64,000 nt of DNA from Terribacillus aidingensis (GTDB taxonomy: Bacteria; Bacillota; Bacilli; Bacillales; Amphibacillaceae), in the NCBI RefSeq assembly GCF_900215625.1, contig NZ_OBEK01000005.1, positions 1-64,000 on the forward strand. The letters run 5' to 3'. The translations under genes were made by a program, and so were the position numbers. Under the pieces are notes generated by a model, which was not told the origin of the DNA, made no database searches, and worked only from the letters and a program-made list of their open reading frames with translations. This document shows positions 44,510-54,017 of the stretch, piece after piece; positions within the stretch are counted from its first letter, which is position 1, and each line of letters starts with the position of its first letter.

Positions 44510-46726
44510 TTAGTTAGATGTAGAACGCAAGTAATAAGACGTCTTAATACCAGAATCCCAAACTGCGATATGCAAATCAAGCAGTTCTTTTGCTTTAATG
44601 GAGTTCGGTACGTACATATTGAACGAAATTGCTTGGTCAATATGCTTTTGGCGTGCTGCATTTTGCTTCACGCTCCACTGCTGATCAATTTCATAAGCAG
44701 ATTTGTAATAACGATCTGTTTCTGCATTCAGGTCCGGAGCTGTTACCGGAATCTTGTAATCCTTCTTCTCTTCAGAATAGAATTTGCTGAAAATCGGGTC
44801 TGTTGTTGCTGTACTTCCTGCAATTAAAGCTGTGGAAGAGTTCGGCGCGACTGCCATCAAATAAGCGTTACGCATTCCGTTTTCCTTCACTTGTTCTTGC
44901 AGACCTTTCCAGTCAAGTTCAGACTCGCCTGTTGTATAGCCTTTATTATCAAAGTAGCTGCCATCTGCCCAGTCAGAGCCTTCGAAGATCGGGTAAGCAC
45001 CTTTCTCTTTGGCAATCTGCATGCTGGATTGAATCGTCAAGTAAGCAATTTTCTCGTACAGTTCATCAGCGTAAGCTACTGCTTCATCACTTTCCCAATC
45101 AATATGTTTCAAAGCAAGCAAGTGATGCCAGCCGAAGGTTCCAAGACCGATGGCACGGTACTTCTGATTTGTAATTTGCGCTTGCAGCACAGGAATTGTG
45201 TTCAAATCAATAACATTATCCAGCATCCGAACTTGGATTGGAACTAAACGCTCCAAGACATCCTCTGTAACAGCTTTCGCTAAAGAAATGGAAGAAAGGT
45301 TACAGACAACAAAATCACCAGGTTCTTTTGTAATAATGATTTTGCCGTCTTTTGTCGTTTGTTCTGTCATTAACGTTGGGCTTTGGTTTTGCATAATTTC
45401 TGTGCAAAGGTTGCTGGAATAAATCATACCTGCATGTTTGTTCGCATTCTGACGGTTTACTTCATCACGATAAAACATGAACGGACCGCCCGTTTCCAGC
45501 TGACTGCGAAGAATACGTTTCATCACATTGATAGCTGGAATTTCTTCCTTATGCAAGTCCGGATTTTCGACACATGCCCAGTATTTTTCGCGGAAAGATC
45601 CTTCTCCTCTAGTTTCATCGTAGAAGTCTTCCAAAGAGAAGCCCATCACACGGCGAACTTCGTGCGGGTCGAATAGATACCAGTTTCCGCGCCCTTGAAC
45701 CTGTTCCATGAAGATATCCGGCAGACAGACACCCGTGAATAAGTCATGTGTACGCTGGCGCTCATCCCCATTATTCAATTTCGCATCCAGGAATGGGAAA
45801 ATATCTTTATGCCATATATCAAGATACGTAGCAATCGCACCTTTACGCTGACCTAATTGATCGACGCTTACTGCTGTATTATTAAGCTGTTTCATCCACG
45901 GTAGCACACCAGAAGACGCACCTTCAAAACCTTTGATGGCACTGCCGCGGCTGCGAATTTTACCAAGATACACACCAATACCGCCGCCATTTTTAGACAA
46001 GTTGGCAATATCTGTGTTGCTGTCGAAAATTCCTTGCAAGCTGTCATCCACTGTGTCGATGAAGCAGCTGGAAAGCTGTCCGTAGCTCTTACCAGAGTTA
46101 GACAAAGTCGGCGTAGCCACTGTCATGTAAAGATTGCTCAGCGCCCAATATGCCTCTGTGACAAGCTCTTTGCGCTTGTCTGCTGGTTCCTTGCTCATAA
46201 TTGTCATGGCAATAATCATGAAACGTTCCTGCGGAAGTTCATAAGTGCCGCCTTTATGGTCTGTTGCCAAGTAGCGGTCCGCAAGCGTACGCAGACCAAT
46301 ATATGTGAACAATCCGTCTTTCTTGTAATCGATCAAGCTATGGAAGTAGTTGATATCATTTTCACTGTATGTGTCGAGAAGGGATGTGCTATAGATACCA
46401 ATCTCAGTCAATTGCTGGATTAAGCTGTAGAAAGATCCGTACTTTTCTTCAAATTTGTAACCGCGATTATTAGCAGCTTCGAAATAAAGCTGTTCCAAAT
46501 ACAGACTCGCTGCAATATATGTCCATTGCGTCTCTTCTTCATCAAGCTGCGCCAATCCTTCCAGAATTAACTGATTCAGCCATTCCTTATCGGATGACCA
46601 GGATTTTTGCTGTGATAACCGCTCACCATATTGAATCAGGTGTTTTGCGTCAGATGCTGCGAAGCGTGATTTGAGCACGGCTGCTACATGCTCTTTCCAA
46701 TTGACTGTTTGTGTCGTATCTAACAT
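44510..46726 (-). CDS. Class I ribonucleoside-diphosphate reductase large (alpha) subunit, no C-terminal Cys tail
   Basis: 738-residue reductase that makes deoxynucleotides. Active-site residues are present: LSSCFIDTV and CNLSS (redox Cys pair), NLCTEIM (Asn, Cys, Glu) and SYYLRS (radical-transfer tyrosines). The protein stops three residues after YYLRSTSN's tyrosine-arginine segment and lacks the usual C-terminal CxxC arm that is re-reduced by thioredoxin. No beta subunit gene is adjacent. An NrdR-like box overlaps its promoter. AGGAGG lies 10 nt before the ATG. It may be an auxiliary or degenerated paralogue. Confidence 0.93.
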   Translation of the reverse strand: MLDTTQTVNWKEHVAAVLKSRFAASDAKHLIQYGERLSQQKSWSSDKEWLNQLILEGLAQLDEEETQWTYIAASLYLEQLYFEAANNRGYKFEEKYGSFYSLIQQLTEIGIYSTSLLDTYSENDINYFHSLIDYKKDGLFTYIGLRTLADRYLATDHKGGTYELPQERFMIIAMTIMSKEPADKRKELVTEAYWALSNLYMTVATPTLSNSGKSYGQLSSCFIDTVDDSLQGIFDSNTDIANLSKNGGGIGVYLGKIRSRGSAIKGFEGASSGVLPWMKQLNNTAVSVDQLGQRKGAIATYLDIWHKDIFPFLDAKLNNGDERQRTHDLFTGVCLPDIFMEQVQGRGNWYLFDPHEVRRVMGFSLEDFYDETRGEGSFREKYWACVENPDLHKEEIPAINVMKRILRSQLETGGPFMFYRDEVNRQNANKHAGMIYSSNLCTEIMQNQSPTLMTEQTTKDGKIIITKEPGDFVVCNLSSISLAKAVTEDVLERLVPIQVRMLDNVIDLNTIPVLQAQITNQKYRAIGLGTFGWHHLLALKHIDWESDEAVAYADELYEKIAYLTIQSSMQIAKEKGAYPIFEGSDWADGSYFDNKGYTTGESELDWKGLQEQVKENGMRNAYLMAVAPNSSTALIAGSTATTDPIFSKFYSEEKKDYKIPVTAPDLNAETDRYYKSAYEIDQQWSVKQNAARQKHIDQAISFNMYVPNSIKAKELLDLHIAVWDSGIKTSYYLRSTSN

Positions 46727-47212
46727 GTTGAAACTTCCTCCTCTAAGAATACAGGTGTATTAGTAAGTACTTTCTTACCCCTAAACGCACAAAGTGAGCA
46801 ACTACCAGGAAACTGTCTGCTCTGTCTGTACTACTAGATACAGTAGTAACATGAATCAGAAACGACAAATAAAAAGTGTTAAAAAACACTGTCTATCAAG
46901 CGAATGAAGCGATTTCTTCATCCTCTCGTCGATACCCGGCTTGCTCGCCTTCGAAACTATATATAGTATTGCATTATGTTTACACTAACAAGATGTTGTA
47001 CAAATGACTTTACCATACAATCTTGTCTCTTTCAATCTCTACTTTATCTGCAAGACTTATTTCACAATCTATCTCGTAAAGAAAACTGCCGTCTTTCGAG
47101 GTTTTTTGCAGGCGAAAAATTGTTTGTGATTTTCAGCCAAAAACACTCTGCACGCCTCGACAATCAAACCGCTTAGCGGTACGATGAAAATGCATTCGAC
47201 AGGAGGGAATAT
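46727..47212 (-). other. Long leader of the reductase gene and intergenic region
   Basis: 486-nt gap without a gene. The left part (46727-46962) is the presumed 5' untranslated leader of the reductase; it contains the inverted repeats ACTACTGTATCTAGTAGT and AGTGTTTTTTAACACT followed by a T-rich stretch, the latter resembling a weak terminator. The right part holds the promoter with NrdR-like box and the upstream region of the plus-strand dehydrogenase, where no clear promoter is recognised. Confidence 0.5.
46954..46991 (-). promoter_or_regulatory. Reductase promoter with NrdR-like box
   Basis: On the minus strand TTGTTA (46991-46986), 17 nt, TACTAT (46968-46963). The -10 box is part of the palindrome ACTATATATAGT (46956-46967), which matches the core of the NrdR box (ACACTATATATAGTGT type). 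A degenerate second box (ACACTAACAAGATGTT) lies at 46982-46997. Confidence 0.6.
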
Positions 47213-48091
47213 ATGAAAAATATGAAACGAGTAGGTTTTATCGGAATTGGTGTTATGGGTAAGAGTATGAGCCGTAATTTGATGCAAGCAGGATTTGAAC
47301 TGGACGTCTATACGAGAACAAAAGCAAAAGCACAGGATTTAATAGACACAGGTGCTGTCTGGCATGATACACCAGCTAGCCTGGCACAATCGGCGGATGT
47401 CGTGATTACAATGGTTGGCTATCCTAGTGATGTGCAGGAAGTCTACTTTGGTGACAATGGAATCCTCCAGCACGCAAAACCTGGAACATATGTAATTGAT
47501 ATGACCACTTCTAAACCAGCATTAGCCGAAGAAATTTATGCAGAAGCTAAGAAAAAAGGTATTTTCGCATTGGATGCACCAGTTTCCGGCGGTGATGTTG
47601 GCGCCAGAAACGGAAAGCTTGCCATCATGGCCGGTGGTGACGAAGAAGCATTTCAAGCTGTATTGCCTGTATTCGAAACGATGGGAGAGAATATTATCCT
47701 GCAAGGGCCTGCTGGTTTCGGGCAGCATACAAAACTAATTAACCAAGTGACCATCGCCAGTAATATGGTTGGTGTTTGCGAGGCAATTGCGTATGCAGAG
47801 CACGCAGGAATGGATCCGTCTAAAGTGCTTCGATCTATTACAACAGGAGCCGCTGGAAGTTTCAGCTTAAGCAACCTGGCTCCTCGAATGATTAAAGGAG
47901 ATTATGATCCTGGGTTCTATGTGAAACATTTCATTAAGGACATGAAACTGGCTCTCGAGGCTGCAAAAGAAATGGATATGATGACACCGGGACTAGAACT
48001 AAGCCTCTCCCTATACGAACGACTGGCAGCAAATGGTGATGAGAATCTTGGCACCCAAGCATTAATTAAACTATTTACGAAGAAAGCATAA
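47213..48091 (+). CDS. NAD(P)-dependent beta-hydroxyacid dehydrogenase (YkwC-like)
   Basis: 292-residue enzyme of the 3-hydroxyisobutyrate/tartronate-semialdehyde family: Rossmann motif GFIGIGVMGKSMSRNL, substrate segment DAPVSGGDVGARNG, catalytic lysine in GFGQHTKLINQ and C-terminal YVKHFIKDMKLAL. Substrate uncertain. AGGAGG lies 6 nt before the ATG. Confidence 0.88.
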   Translation: MKNMKRVGFIGIGVMGKSMSRNLMQAGFELDVYTRTKAKAQDLIDTGAVWHDTPASLAQSADVVITMVGYPSDVQEVYFGDNGILQHAKPGTYVIDMTTSKPALAEEIYAEAKKKGIFALDAPVSGGDVGARNGKLAIMAGGDEEAFQAVLPVFETMGENIILQGPAGFGQHTKLINQVTIASNMVGVCEAIAYAEHAGMDPSKVLRSITTGAAGSFSLSNLAPRMIKGDYDPGFYVKHFIKDMKLALEAAKEMDMMTPGLELSLSLYERLAANGDENLGTQALIKLFTKKA

Positions 48092-48123
48092 AAAAAGAGG
48101 CCGAGTATCATCGGCCTTTTTAT
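48092..48123. terminator. Bidirectional terminator, dehydrogenase / AEC transporter
   Basis: AGGCCGA / TCGGCCT stem with A7 on the left and T5 on the right. Confidence 0.85.
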
Positions 48124-49022
48124 ACGAGGATAAACAACAATATCGGCAGCGTAACGAGACTAAGAACTGTGCTGACCATGGTTGTACTTGATACATAAGA
48201 AGGCTTGGCACCAAATTCAAGCGCGTATATAGTCGTGTTAGCTGCTGTAGGCATTGCGGCTACCAGGATCATAATCTGCTTTACCAAATCGTCAACTGGC
48301 AGGATTAATGTAAACAGGTAAGCAACAACAGGGGAAATGAGCAGCTTAAGTATTAGTGCATACGAAAGGCGTTCATATTCCAAGGCTTTTAACGAGATAT
48401 TCGCCAGCTGCATACCGAGAACAATCATAACGGTAGGTATTGCCGCATCAGCTACGAGCTGCACAGCTTGGGAAATCGGTCCGCTAAGCGGCACTCTCAA
48501 GAGCTGAAAAAGAATTCCGAGCAACGCTCCATAAATGATTGGTATCTTCAAAACAGATATCAAGGTCGCACGCAGGGAACGATTCGCCCCTCCGCCCTTG
48601 GCAGCGATAAAGACCCCTATAGTTGCCATCACAAGCTGCTGCAAAACAAGCAGAATAACTGCATAATGAAACCCGGCTGCACCAAATACGAATAAAACGA
48701 GCGGCGTACCATAGTTGCCATTATTCATAAATGATGCACCCAGCATTAAGCTATACGTGTCTTGACGATCATACCTTCGCACCCAGCTTATGATATAACA
48801 GAGCAGCAGCAGTGCCAGACAAAGACCGACGACGAAGATGGCGAGATACATATAATCCTTGCTTAACCGGTTTTCATAAAATGTCTGGAAAGCCAAAACC
48901 GGGGAAAGCAAATAAACGGACATCTTCGAAATACTGCGGATATCAAACTTTAATAACTTCTGACCAATGAAGCCAAGTAAAAAAATGCCGAAAATCGGCA
49001 ATAACGTCAATATGTAACCCAC
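48120..49022 (-). CDS. AEC (auxin efflux carrier) family transporter
   Basis: 300-residue membrane protein with about ten hydrophobic helices and the family segments GASFMNNGNYGTPLVLF and AMPTAANTTIYAL, containing the crossover-type Asn residues. Members export or import small organic anions such as malate. GTG start after AGGAT. Substrate cannot be predicted. Confidence 0.85.
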   Translation of the reverse strand: MGYILTLLPIFGIFLLGFIGQKLLKFDIRSISKMSVYLLSPVLAFQTFYENRLSKDYMYLAIFVVGLCLALLLLCYIISWVRRYDRQDTYSLMLGASFMNNGNYGTPLVLFVFGAAGFHYAVILLVLQQLVMATIGVFIAAKGGGANRSLRATLISVLKIPIIYGALLGILFQLLRVPLSGPISQAVQLVADAAIPTVMIVLGMQLANISLKALEYERLSYALILKLLISPVVAYLFTLILPVDDLVKQIMILVAAMPTAANTTIYALEFGAKPSYVSSTTMVSTVLSLVTLPILLFILV

Positions 49023-49044
49023 AAATGATCATCCTATCAAAAAT

Positions 49045-49620
49045 TTATGATTGCAAAAATTCAATCTTCCCATCTCCAATACGGGCAATACGCGCTAAAG
49101 ATTCTACTTCTATCCCTAATTCCTCCAGGCGGGCTCTCCCTTTTTGGAAACTTTTCTCGATAACAATTCCTATACCGGCAACTGATGCATCAGCTTGTTT
49201 TATAATATTTATCAACCCTGCGGCTGCTTCTCCGTTTGCTAGAAAATCATCAACAATTAAGACATGATCATCCGGTGATAGTCGATCTTTTGAGATTGTC
49301 ACATCTGAATACACTTGCTTCGTGAAGGAAAAGACAGATTCACAATAGACGTCACCTTTCATCGTAAGGGATTTCTGCTTTTTGGCATACACGACAGGAA
49401 CACCAAAAGCAAGGCCTGCCATAAGAGCCGGGGCAATTCCGCCTGCTTCAATTGTGACAATTTTTGACACGGGCTGGTGCTGAAACTTCTGATAAAACAC
49501 TTTACCGATTTCATAAAGAAGGGCTGTATCCATTTCATGGTTTAAAAAGCTGTCGACCTTTACAATGGAGTCTCCAATAATGGTCCCTCTTTCGCGAATT
49601 GCTTGATGAAGTAATTCCAC
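49045..49620 (-). CDS. xpt: Xanthine phosphoribosyltransferase
   Basis: 191-residue purine salvage enzyme (xanthine + PRPP to XMP). KVDSFLNHEMDTALL, the PRPP loop VLIVDDFLANGEAA and IGIVIEKSFQKGR match Xpt closely. The GTG start at 49620 has AGGAGG 9 nt upstream. Unlike B. subtilis xpt-pbuX there is no purine riboswitch directly upstream and no pbuX; the gene follows a small hypothetical gene within 1 nt and is probably cotranscribed with it. Confidence 0.95.
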   Translation of the reverse strand: MELLHQAIRERGTIIGDSIVKVDSFLNHEMDTALLYEIGKVFYQKFQHQPVSKIVTIEAGGIAPALMAGLAFGVPVVYAKKQKSLTMKGDVYCESVFSFTKQVYSDVTISKDRLSPDDHVLIVDDFLANGEAAAGLINIIKQADASVAGIGIVIEKSFQKGRARLEELGIEVESLARIARIGDGKIEFLQS

Positions 49621-49621
49621 G

Positions 49622-49927
49622 TTAATGGGCCTCCTTTTTTTCCTCAGCAGCTGTAGCGACAACAAATGCTAAATCATCATTCCCAAAGAATTGTAATACC
49701 TCCAGCACCAGCTCATCCGAGATATCCGATGCCCCCTCTTTTGGCAGCATCTCGTCTAACGCTTCTTGCAGCGCTGTATTTTTTCCTTGTTTTGGATAGG
49801 CCTGCTCATATAAGGCCACAGCATCCAAATCATGATTCGTACACCATTGCGCGAAGATTCGAATCATCATTCGCTCGTCCTCTTGATATCTTTCAATGAT
49901 CTTTTTCGAAAGCTCTTCTTGACTCAT
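49622..49927 (-). CDS. Uncharacterised ~100-residue protein
   Basis: 101-residue soluble, acidic protein starting MSQEELSKKIIERYQEDERMM with IFAQWCTNHDLDAVALYEQAYP and a C-terminus LQFFGNDDLAFVVATAA. I think related short proteins occur in other bacilli (perhaps YxiS-like), but I do not recognise a function. It is immediately upstream of xpt. Confidence 0.7.
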   Translation of the reverse strand: MSQEELSKKIIERYQEDERMMIRIFAQWCTNHDLDAVALYEQAYPKQGKNTALQEALDEMLPKEGASDISDELVLEVLQFFGNDDLAFVVATAAEEKKEAH

Positions 49928-49949
49928 TTGCAGCACACCTCTCCTTAAA

Positions 49950-49991
49950 ATGATAAAAGACGCACCCTGGACTAATCCAGAATGCGCCTTT
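49950..49991 (-). terminator. Terminator of the cold-shock gene
   Basis: Imperfect stem AAAGGCGCATTCTGGA / TCCAGGGTGCGTCTTT on the minus strand with a T-rich end, 23 nt after the stop. Confidence 0.75.
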
Positions 49992-50013
49992 GTCGTCGTT
50001 ATATAAGGATATA

Positions 50014-50211
50014 TTACAGACGAGTTACGTTAGCAGCTTGTGGGCCGCGGTTGCCTTCAACGATTTCGAATTCAACTTCTTGACCTTCGTCAAGAGTTTT
50101 GAAGCCGTCAGCTTGGATAGCAGAGAAATGTACGAAAACATCGTCCCCGTCTTCTCTTTCGATGAAACCAAAACCTTTGTCTGCGTTAAACCATTTTACT
50201 TTTCCAGTCAT
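50014..50211 (-). CDS. Cold-shock protein (CspA/B/C/D family)
   Basis: 65-residue OB-fold RNA chaperone with RNP1 KGFGFIE and RNP2 VFVHFSAI. It binds single-stranded RNA/DNA at low temperature. AGGAGG precedes the ATG, and the upstream gap is long, consistent with the structured 5' leader of csp mRNAs. Which paralogue it corresponds to cannot be told. Confidence 0.96.
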   Translation of the reverse strand: MTGKVKWFNADKGFGFIEREDGDDVFVHFSAIQADGFKTLDEGQEVEFEIVEGNRGPQAANVTRL

Positions 50212-50664
50212 TTAAATGACCTCCTTACAATAGAAGTACAAAAGTACAGGTATTGAATCGTTATACCTTTACACCTACACCACTTATTGTGAAAGAGATC
50301 GTAAAGATTATTCAACCGTTTCTTTTGCCTCTTAAGAGTAACGTTTTTTATATAAGATTGCAAGTGTATTCTAACTTTTTCTTCAAAATATGTTAAGAAT
50401 GAGACATACGCCCTAATAAAACGCTTTCAATACTGCTGCATATGACAGAAATCGCTTTCACGACAACGCATTCTGTCCTGTGTCATTGGACCCTGTTTTT
50501 TGATGTATTGCAACACTTACTTGTATTTATAAGAACAGTTTGTTCCTCCGCCCCCTTTTTCATACCTTGCTTCGAAAAAGAACTATTTTATTGACAGCTC
50601 TTACCCCTTTCCTTATATTGACTATAGCTTATGAAAGAATAACCGTAACGAAAGGGGTGGAAGC
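50212..50664. other. Intergenic region between csp and corA
   Basis: 453 nt with no gene. On the minus strand it holds the csp promoter area (a possible TTAGAA-16-TATAAA at about 50350-50380) and a ~140-nt leader with the repeats TGTACTTTTGTACTT near the start codon. On the plus strand it ends in the corA promoter. Nothing else recognisable. Confidence 0.45.
50591..50619 (+). promoter_or_regulatory. corA promoter
   Basis: TTGACA (50591-50596), 17 nt, TATATT (50614-50619), about 45 nt before the corA start codon. Confidence 0.8.
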
Positions 50665-51633
50665 ATGATTAAGACGTATCTGTATCATCACCAAACAGAC
50701 ACCATGCAAACAAATATTACCTTGCAGGACAGCAATCTCCATTTGGAGGACCCAGATAACCTTCTGTGGATAGATGCGTATGATGTGCAATCTCATGAGC
50801 TGCATGAACTTGCCAGCATATTTGATTTTCACCCGCTTGCGATTGAAGATTGTCTGCATGATAGTCCGCGCGCAAAAGTTGATGACTACGATGCATAAAA
50901 ATTTTTCGTCTTCCATGCCCTGCGTTACAACGAAGAAAGTGACAACGAAATCACAACGCTTGAATTGAATGTATTTCTAGGGCCGAACTATGTTGTAACA
51001 ATTCATAAACACAAGCTGCGCTGGCTCGGTCAGATGGATGCAATCTGTTCTCGTTCTTCCCGTTATATGAACCAAGGAGCAGACTTCCTTCTCTATGCAC
51101 TAGCCGACGGTATTACGGATGAATATTTTCCTGTTCTGGACAGAATTGGCATTAGAATTGAAGAGATAGAAGATGAGATGTACAGCGAAGGCGTAAAAGA
51201 AGTAACCGAGGAATTTCTTTCTTTAAAGCGTACGATTATCTTAATCAGACGGGTCATTCTGCCGCAGCGGCGTATTTTCCTTAACGTAAATGGTAAATGG
51301 AAATTCGATATCAGCGAAGAGAATGTGCCTTTCTTTACCGACCTGCTCGATCATTTAGAGCGCATTGTGGATTCAACAGAAACTTTTCGCGATTTGGTAA
51401 ACAGCGCCTTGGACACGTATTATTCCATTATTAGCGCCAAGTCTACCGAGAAATTAAATGTGCTGACAATCATCTCGACAGTTATGCTTCCGCTGACATT
51501 CGTAACTGGTTTCTTTGGGATGAATCTACCCATACCATTTTCCGACAGTCCGTGGACAACAGCCGGTGTCAGCGTGTTCTTGGTACTGGTCACTTTTGCG
51601 CTGTGGCATTATTTCAAAAACAAGCTATTTTAA
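50665..51633 (+). pseudogene. corA: corA magnesium/cobalt transporter interrupted by one in-frame TAA
   Basis: Over 323 codons the frame encodes a CorA-type Mg2+ channel: N-terminal cytoplasmic domain, stalk helix and two C-terminal helices with the signature GMNLPIPF (standard GMN). The frame is broken once by TAA at 50896-50898, between KVDDYDA and KFFVFHALRY, where relatives have Tyr or another residue; both sides read in the same frame without indels. A promoter and GGGGTGG site precede it. Either a recent nonsense mutation, a sequencing error, or recoding. Confidence 0.88.
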
Positions 51634-51748
51634 TTTCCAATTGTACTGCAAAGCCTTTCGTGCTAAAATATTTGATTGCAAGAGTATAAATAACGACATA
51701 TCGCCTAAATTTGTATCTTGCAAATATAAATGACAGGTGGAAAATAAC

Positions 51749-52708
51749 ATGAGTGATTATCGCGTATTGTTGTATTATAACTATGTAGATATTGAGGATC
51801 CGGAAACTTTCGCCAGCGAACATTTGAAGGCTTGCAAGGAACTCGGATTAAAAGGCCGTATCCTTGTAGCGAAGGAAGGTATGAATGGTACCTGCTCCGG
51901 AACAGTAGAACAAACACAAGCTTATATGGACATGATGCATGCGAAACCAGGTTTTGAAGATATGGTCTTCAAAATTGACGAAGCGGATGAACATGCTTTT
52001 AAGAAAATGCATGTACGTGCGCGTCCTGAATTGGTAACGCTGCGTCTGGAAGATGATATAGACCCTCGCGAGACAACAGGTAACTACCTATCTCCGAAGG
52101 AATTTTACGAAGCAATGCAGGATGAGAACACAGTTGTTCTTGATGCTCGGAATGATTATGAGTATGATCTCGGTCACTTCCGCGGCGCTATCCGCCCTGA
52201 AATCGAAACATTCCGCGATTTGCCAAACTGGGTCCGCGAGAACAAAGATATACTAGAAGGAAAACGCGTTCTTACCTATTGCACAGGCGGTATCCGCTGC
52301 GAGAAATTCTCCGGCTGGCTTGTTCGCGAAGGTTTTGAAGATGTTGGTCAATTGCATGGCGGTATCGCCACATACGGTAAAGATCCAGAAGTACAAGGAC
52401 AGCTTTGGGATGGCCGCATGTATGTTTTTGACAGCCGTATCTCTGTACCAATCAACCAAAAAGAACATGTCATCGTGGCGAGAGATTATTTTGATAACGA
52501 GCCTTGTGAACGATATGTAAATTGCGCAGACCCTTCTTGCAACCGCCAGATCATTTGCTCTGAAGAAAACGAGCACAAGTATCTTCGCGGCTGCTCCGAC
52601 AGCTGCCGCCGTTCCCCGCGTAACATGTACGTGGAAGAACACGGCTTAACACCAGAAGAAGTCGAAGAACGTCTTGCCAAATTGGAAAACGAAACAGTAG
52701 CAAACTAA
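51749..52708 (+). CDS. trhO: tRNA uridine(34) hydroxylase TrhO (rhodanese family)
   Basis: 319-residue YceA/YbfQ-type protein: N-terminal acylphosphatase-like domain (about 1-95), rhodanese domain with the active Cys in [15 protein letters not shown] (about 178), and a C-terminal Cys-rich zinc-binding segment ([20 protein letters not shown]). It hydroxylates U34 of certain tRNAs, forming the precursor of mo5U in Bacillus. Start at 51749 follows AGGTGG; a start four codons earlier has poorer spacing. Confidence 0.93.
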   Translation: MSDYRVLLYYNYVDIEDPETFASEHLKACKELGLKGRILVAKEGMNGTCSGTVEQTQAYMDMMHAKPGFEDMVFKIDEADEHAFKKMHVRARPELVTLRLEDDIDPRETTGNYLSPKEFYEAMQDENTVVLDARNDYEYDLGHFRGAIRPEIETFRDLPNWVRENKDILEGKRVLTYCTGGIRCEKFSGWLVREGFEDVGQLHGGIATYGKDPEVQGQLWDGRMYVFDSRISVPINQKEHVIVARDYFDNEPCERYVNCADPSCNRQIICSEENEHKYLRGCSDSCRRSPRNMYVEEHGLTPEEVEERLAKLENETVAN

Positions 52709-52735
52709 AAAGAACCCTCTTGGGTTCTTTTTTTA
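52708..52735. terminator. Bidirectional terminator, trhO / VOC gene
   Basis: AAAAGAACCC / GGGTTCTTTT with 4-nt loop and T tail. Confidence 0.88.
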
Positions 52736-53101
52736 ATGCCATTCTAAAAATTCCAGCCTGTTGCCAAAGGGGTCATGCACATAGATACGGTCTGCACCCG
52801 GCAAATCAGCATCATCTGAAAAGTCGACACTGTGTTGATCTAGATGCTGCCGCAAGGAAGATAATCCTTCTACTTCAAAAGCCGGATGAGTTTTTCGCGC
52901 TGGCGAAAAAGGTTCCTCTATTCCCATGTGTACCGTAATGCTATTGCAGCTGAACCATACACCGCCTCTCGCTCGCAAGTTAGCTGGCTTTTCGATTTCT
53001 TCAAAACCTAGCACATCTACAAAAAACTCTCTCGCCTGCTCCTCACTGCCTTTTGGGCAAGCAAGCTGTACATAATCCAGCTGCTTTAGGAAAAACTCCA
53101 T
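52733..53101 (-). CDS. VOC family (glyoxalase-like) protein
   Basis: 122-residue protein with paired VOC modules: FFLKQLDYVQLACPKG at the N-terminus, VWFSCNSITVHMGIEE in the middle and DRIYVHDPFGNRLEFLE at the C-terminus with the metal-binding His and Glu. Possibly a lyase or dioxygenase-like protein; substrate unknown. Confidence 0.85.
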   Translation of the reverse strand: MEFFLKQLDYVQLACPKGSEEQAREFFVDVLGFEEIEKPANLRARGGVWFSCNSITVHMGIEEPFSPARKTHPAFEVEGLSSLRQHLDQHSVDFSDDADLPGADRIYVHDPFGNRLEFLEWH

Positions 53102-53207
53102 CTGAACAACCCCCTTTTTCTATATTCTACCACTTGGCAGTTTGGATTGTTATCACTTCGTTTTCAGATGTGCTACATTGTACGTGTAAACAAGAGGAGG
53201 ATATAAC

Positions 53208-53681
53208 ATGACAGTATACGATTATGCTGCTGTTACCTTGGATGGAAAAGAAGTCAGTCTAAGGGATTATGCCGGAAAGGTTCTCGTTATCGTGAACACG
53301 GCGAGTAAATGCGGCTTTGCACCACAGCTTGAACAGCTGCAAGCGTTATATAAGGACTATCATGACAGGGGCCTTGTTATTCTCGGTTTTCCGAGTAACC
53401 AATTCATGAATCAAGAACCGGGAAGCAGTGAAGAAATTGCGGAAGTATGTCAGCGCAATTACGGTGTTAGTTTTCCAATGTTTGAGAAGATAAAGGTGAA
53501 TGGACCAGATGCACACCCGCTATATAATCATCTGACAAATGAGGCAGGCGGTCTGTTTTCTAAGAAAATAAAATGGAACTTTACAAAATTCCTAGTTGAC
53601 GCAGAAGGAAATGTGGTTGAGCGATTTGCGCCGAAAACAAGCCCAGTTGATATGAAACCTTCTATTGAAAAGCTGCTTTAA
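53208..53681 (+). CDS. bsaA: Glutathione/thiol peroxidase BsaA
   Basis: 157-residue peroxidase of the GPx family with the active Cys in [12 protein letters not shown] (residue about 36), [13 protein letters not shown] and the Trp in [11 protein letters not shown]. It reduces hydroperoxides, in bacteria probably using thioredoxin or bacillithiol rather than glutathione. AGGAGG precedes the ATG. Confidence 0.94.
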   Translation: MTVYDYAAVTLDGKEVSLRDYAGKVLVIVNTASKCGFAPQLEQLQALYKDYHDRGLVILGFPSNQFMNQEPGSSEEIAEVCQRNYGVSFPMFEKIKVNGPDAHPLYNHLTNEAGGLFSKKIKWNFTKFLVDAEGNVVERFAPKTSPVDMKPSIEKLL

Positions 53682-53712
53682 CCATAATCACAGCAAACAA
53701 AAAAACATATAA

Positions 53713-53743
53713 AAAACCCGCACCAACTAGGTGCAGGTTTTCA
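53713..53743. terminator. Bidirectional terminator, bsaA / small gene
   Basis: AAAACCCGCACC / GGTGCAGGTTTT stem (one mismatch) with 5-nt loop. Confidence 0.85.
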
Positions 53744-53944
53744 TTCTTCTAGATCCGAGTTAGACGCCTGCTTTGTGCGGTGTTTATGCCGATCATCCTC
53801 TAAATCTCTCTCCACTTCATCCACCGGCACATCGTCTGTCAGCATATCCTGTTTATTCTCCAGTTGTTTCTCCCGGTTCTCACTCTCTGCTTTGGAATAG
53901 CCGTGCTTATTCTTGTCACCTTTTGCTCCGTTCTTTTCTACCAT
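53741..53944 (-). CDS. Small hydrophilic protein of unknown function
   Basis: 67-residue highly charged protein, MVEKNGAKGDKNKHGYSKAE at the N-terminus and an acidic middle (TDDVPVDEVERDLEDD). AGGAGG 6 nt before the ATG and a terminator after it support a real gene. Its composition resembles intrinsically disordered stress or spore proteins, but I recognise no family. Confidence 0.6.
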   Translation of the reverse strand: MVEKNGAKGDKNKHGYSKAESENREKQLENKQDMLTDDVPVDEVERDLEDDRHKHRTKQASNSDLEE

Positions 53945-54017
53945 AGTCACCCTCCTCGTATTTTTCCTATATGTAAGCCCTTTCCCCTTTTTAACGATGT
54001 AAAAACCTTCCTTAGCG

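Noticed and set aside
50965-51633. C-terminal part of corA as a separate gene
   Set aside because: It has no ribosome-binding site or independent promoter and continues the same frame as the upstream part.
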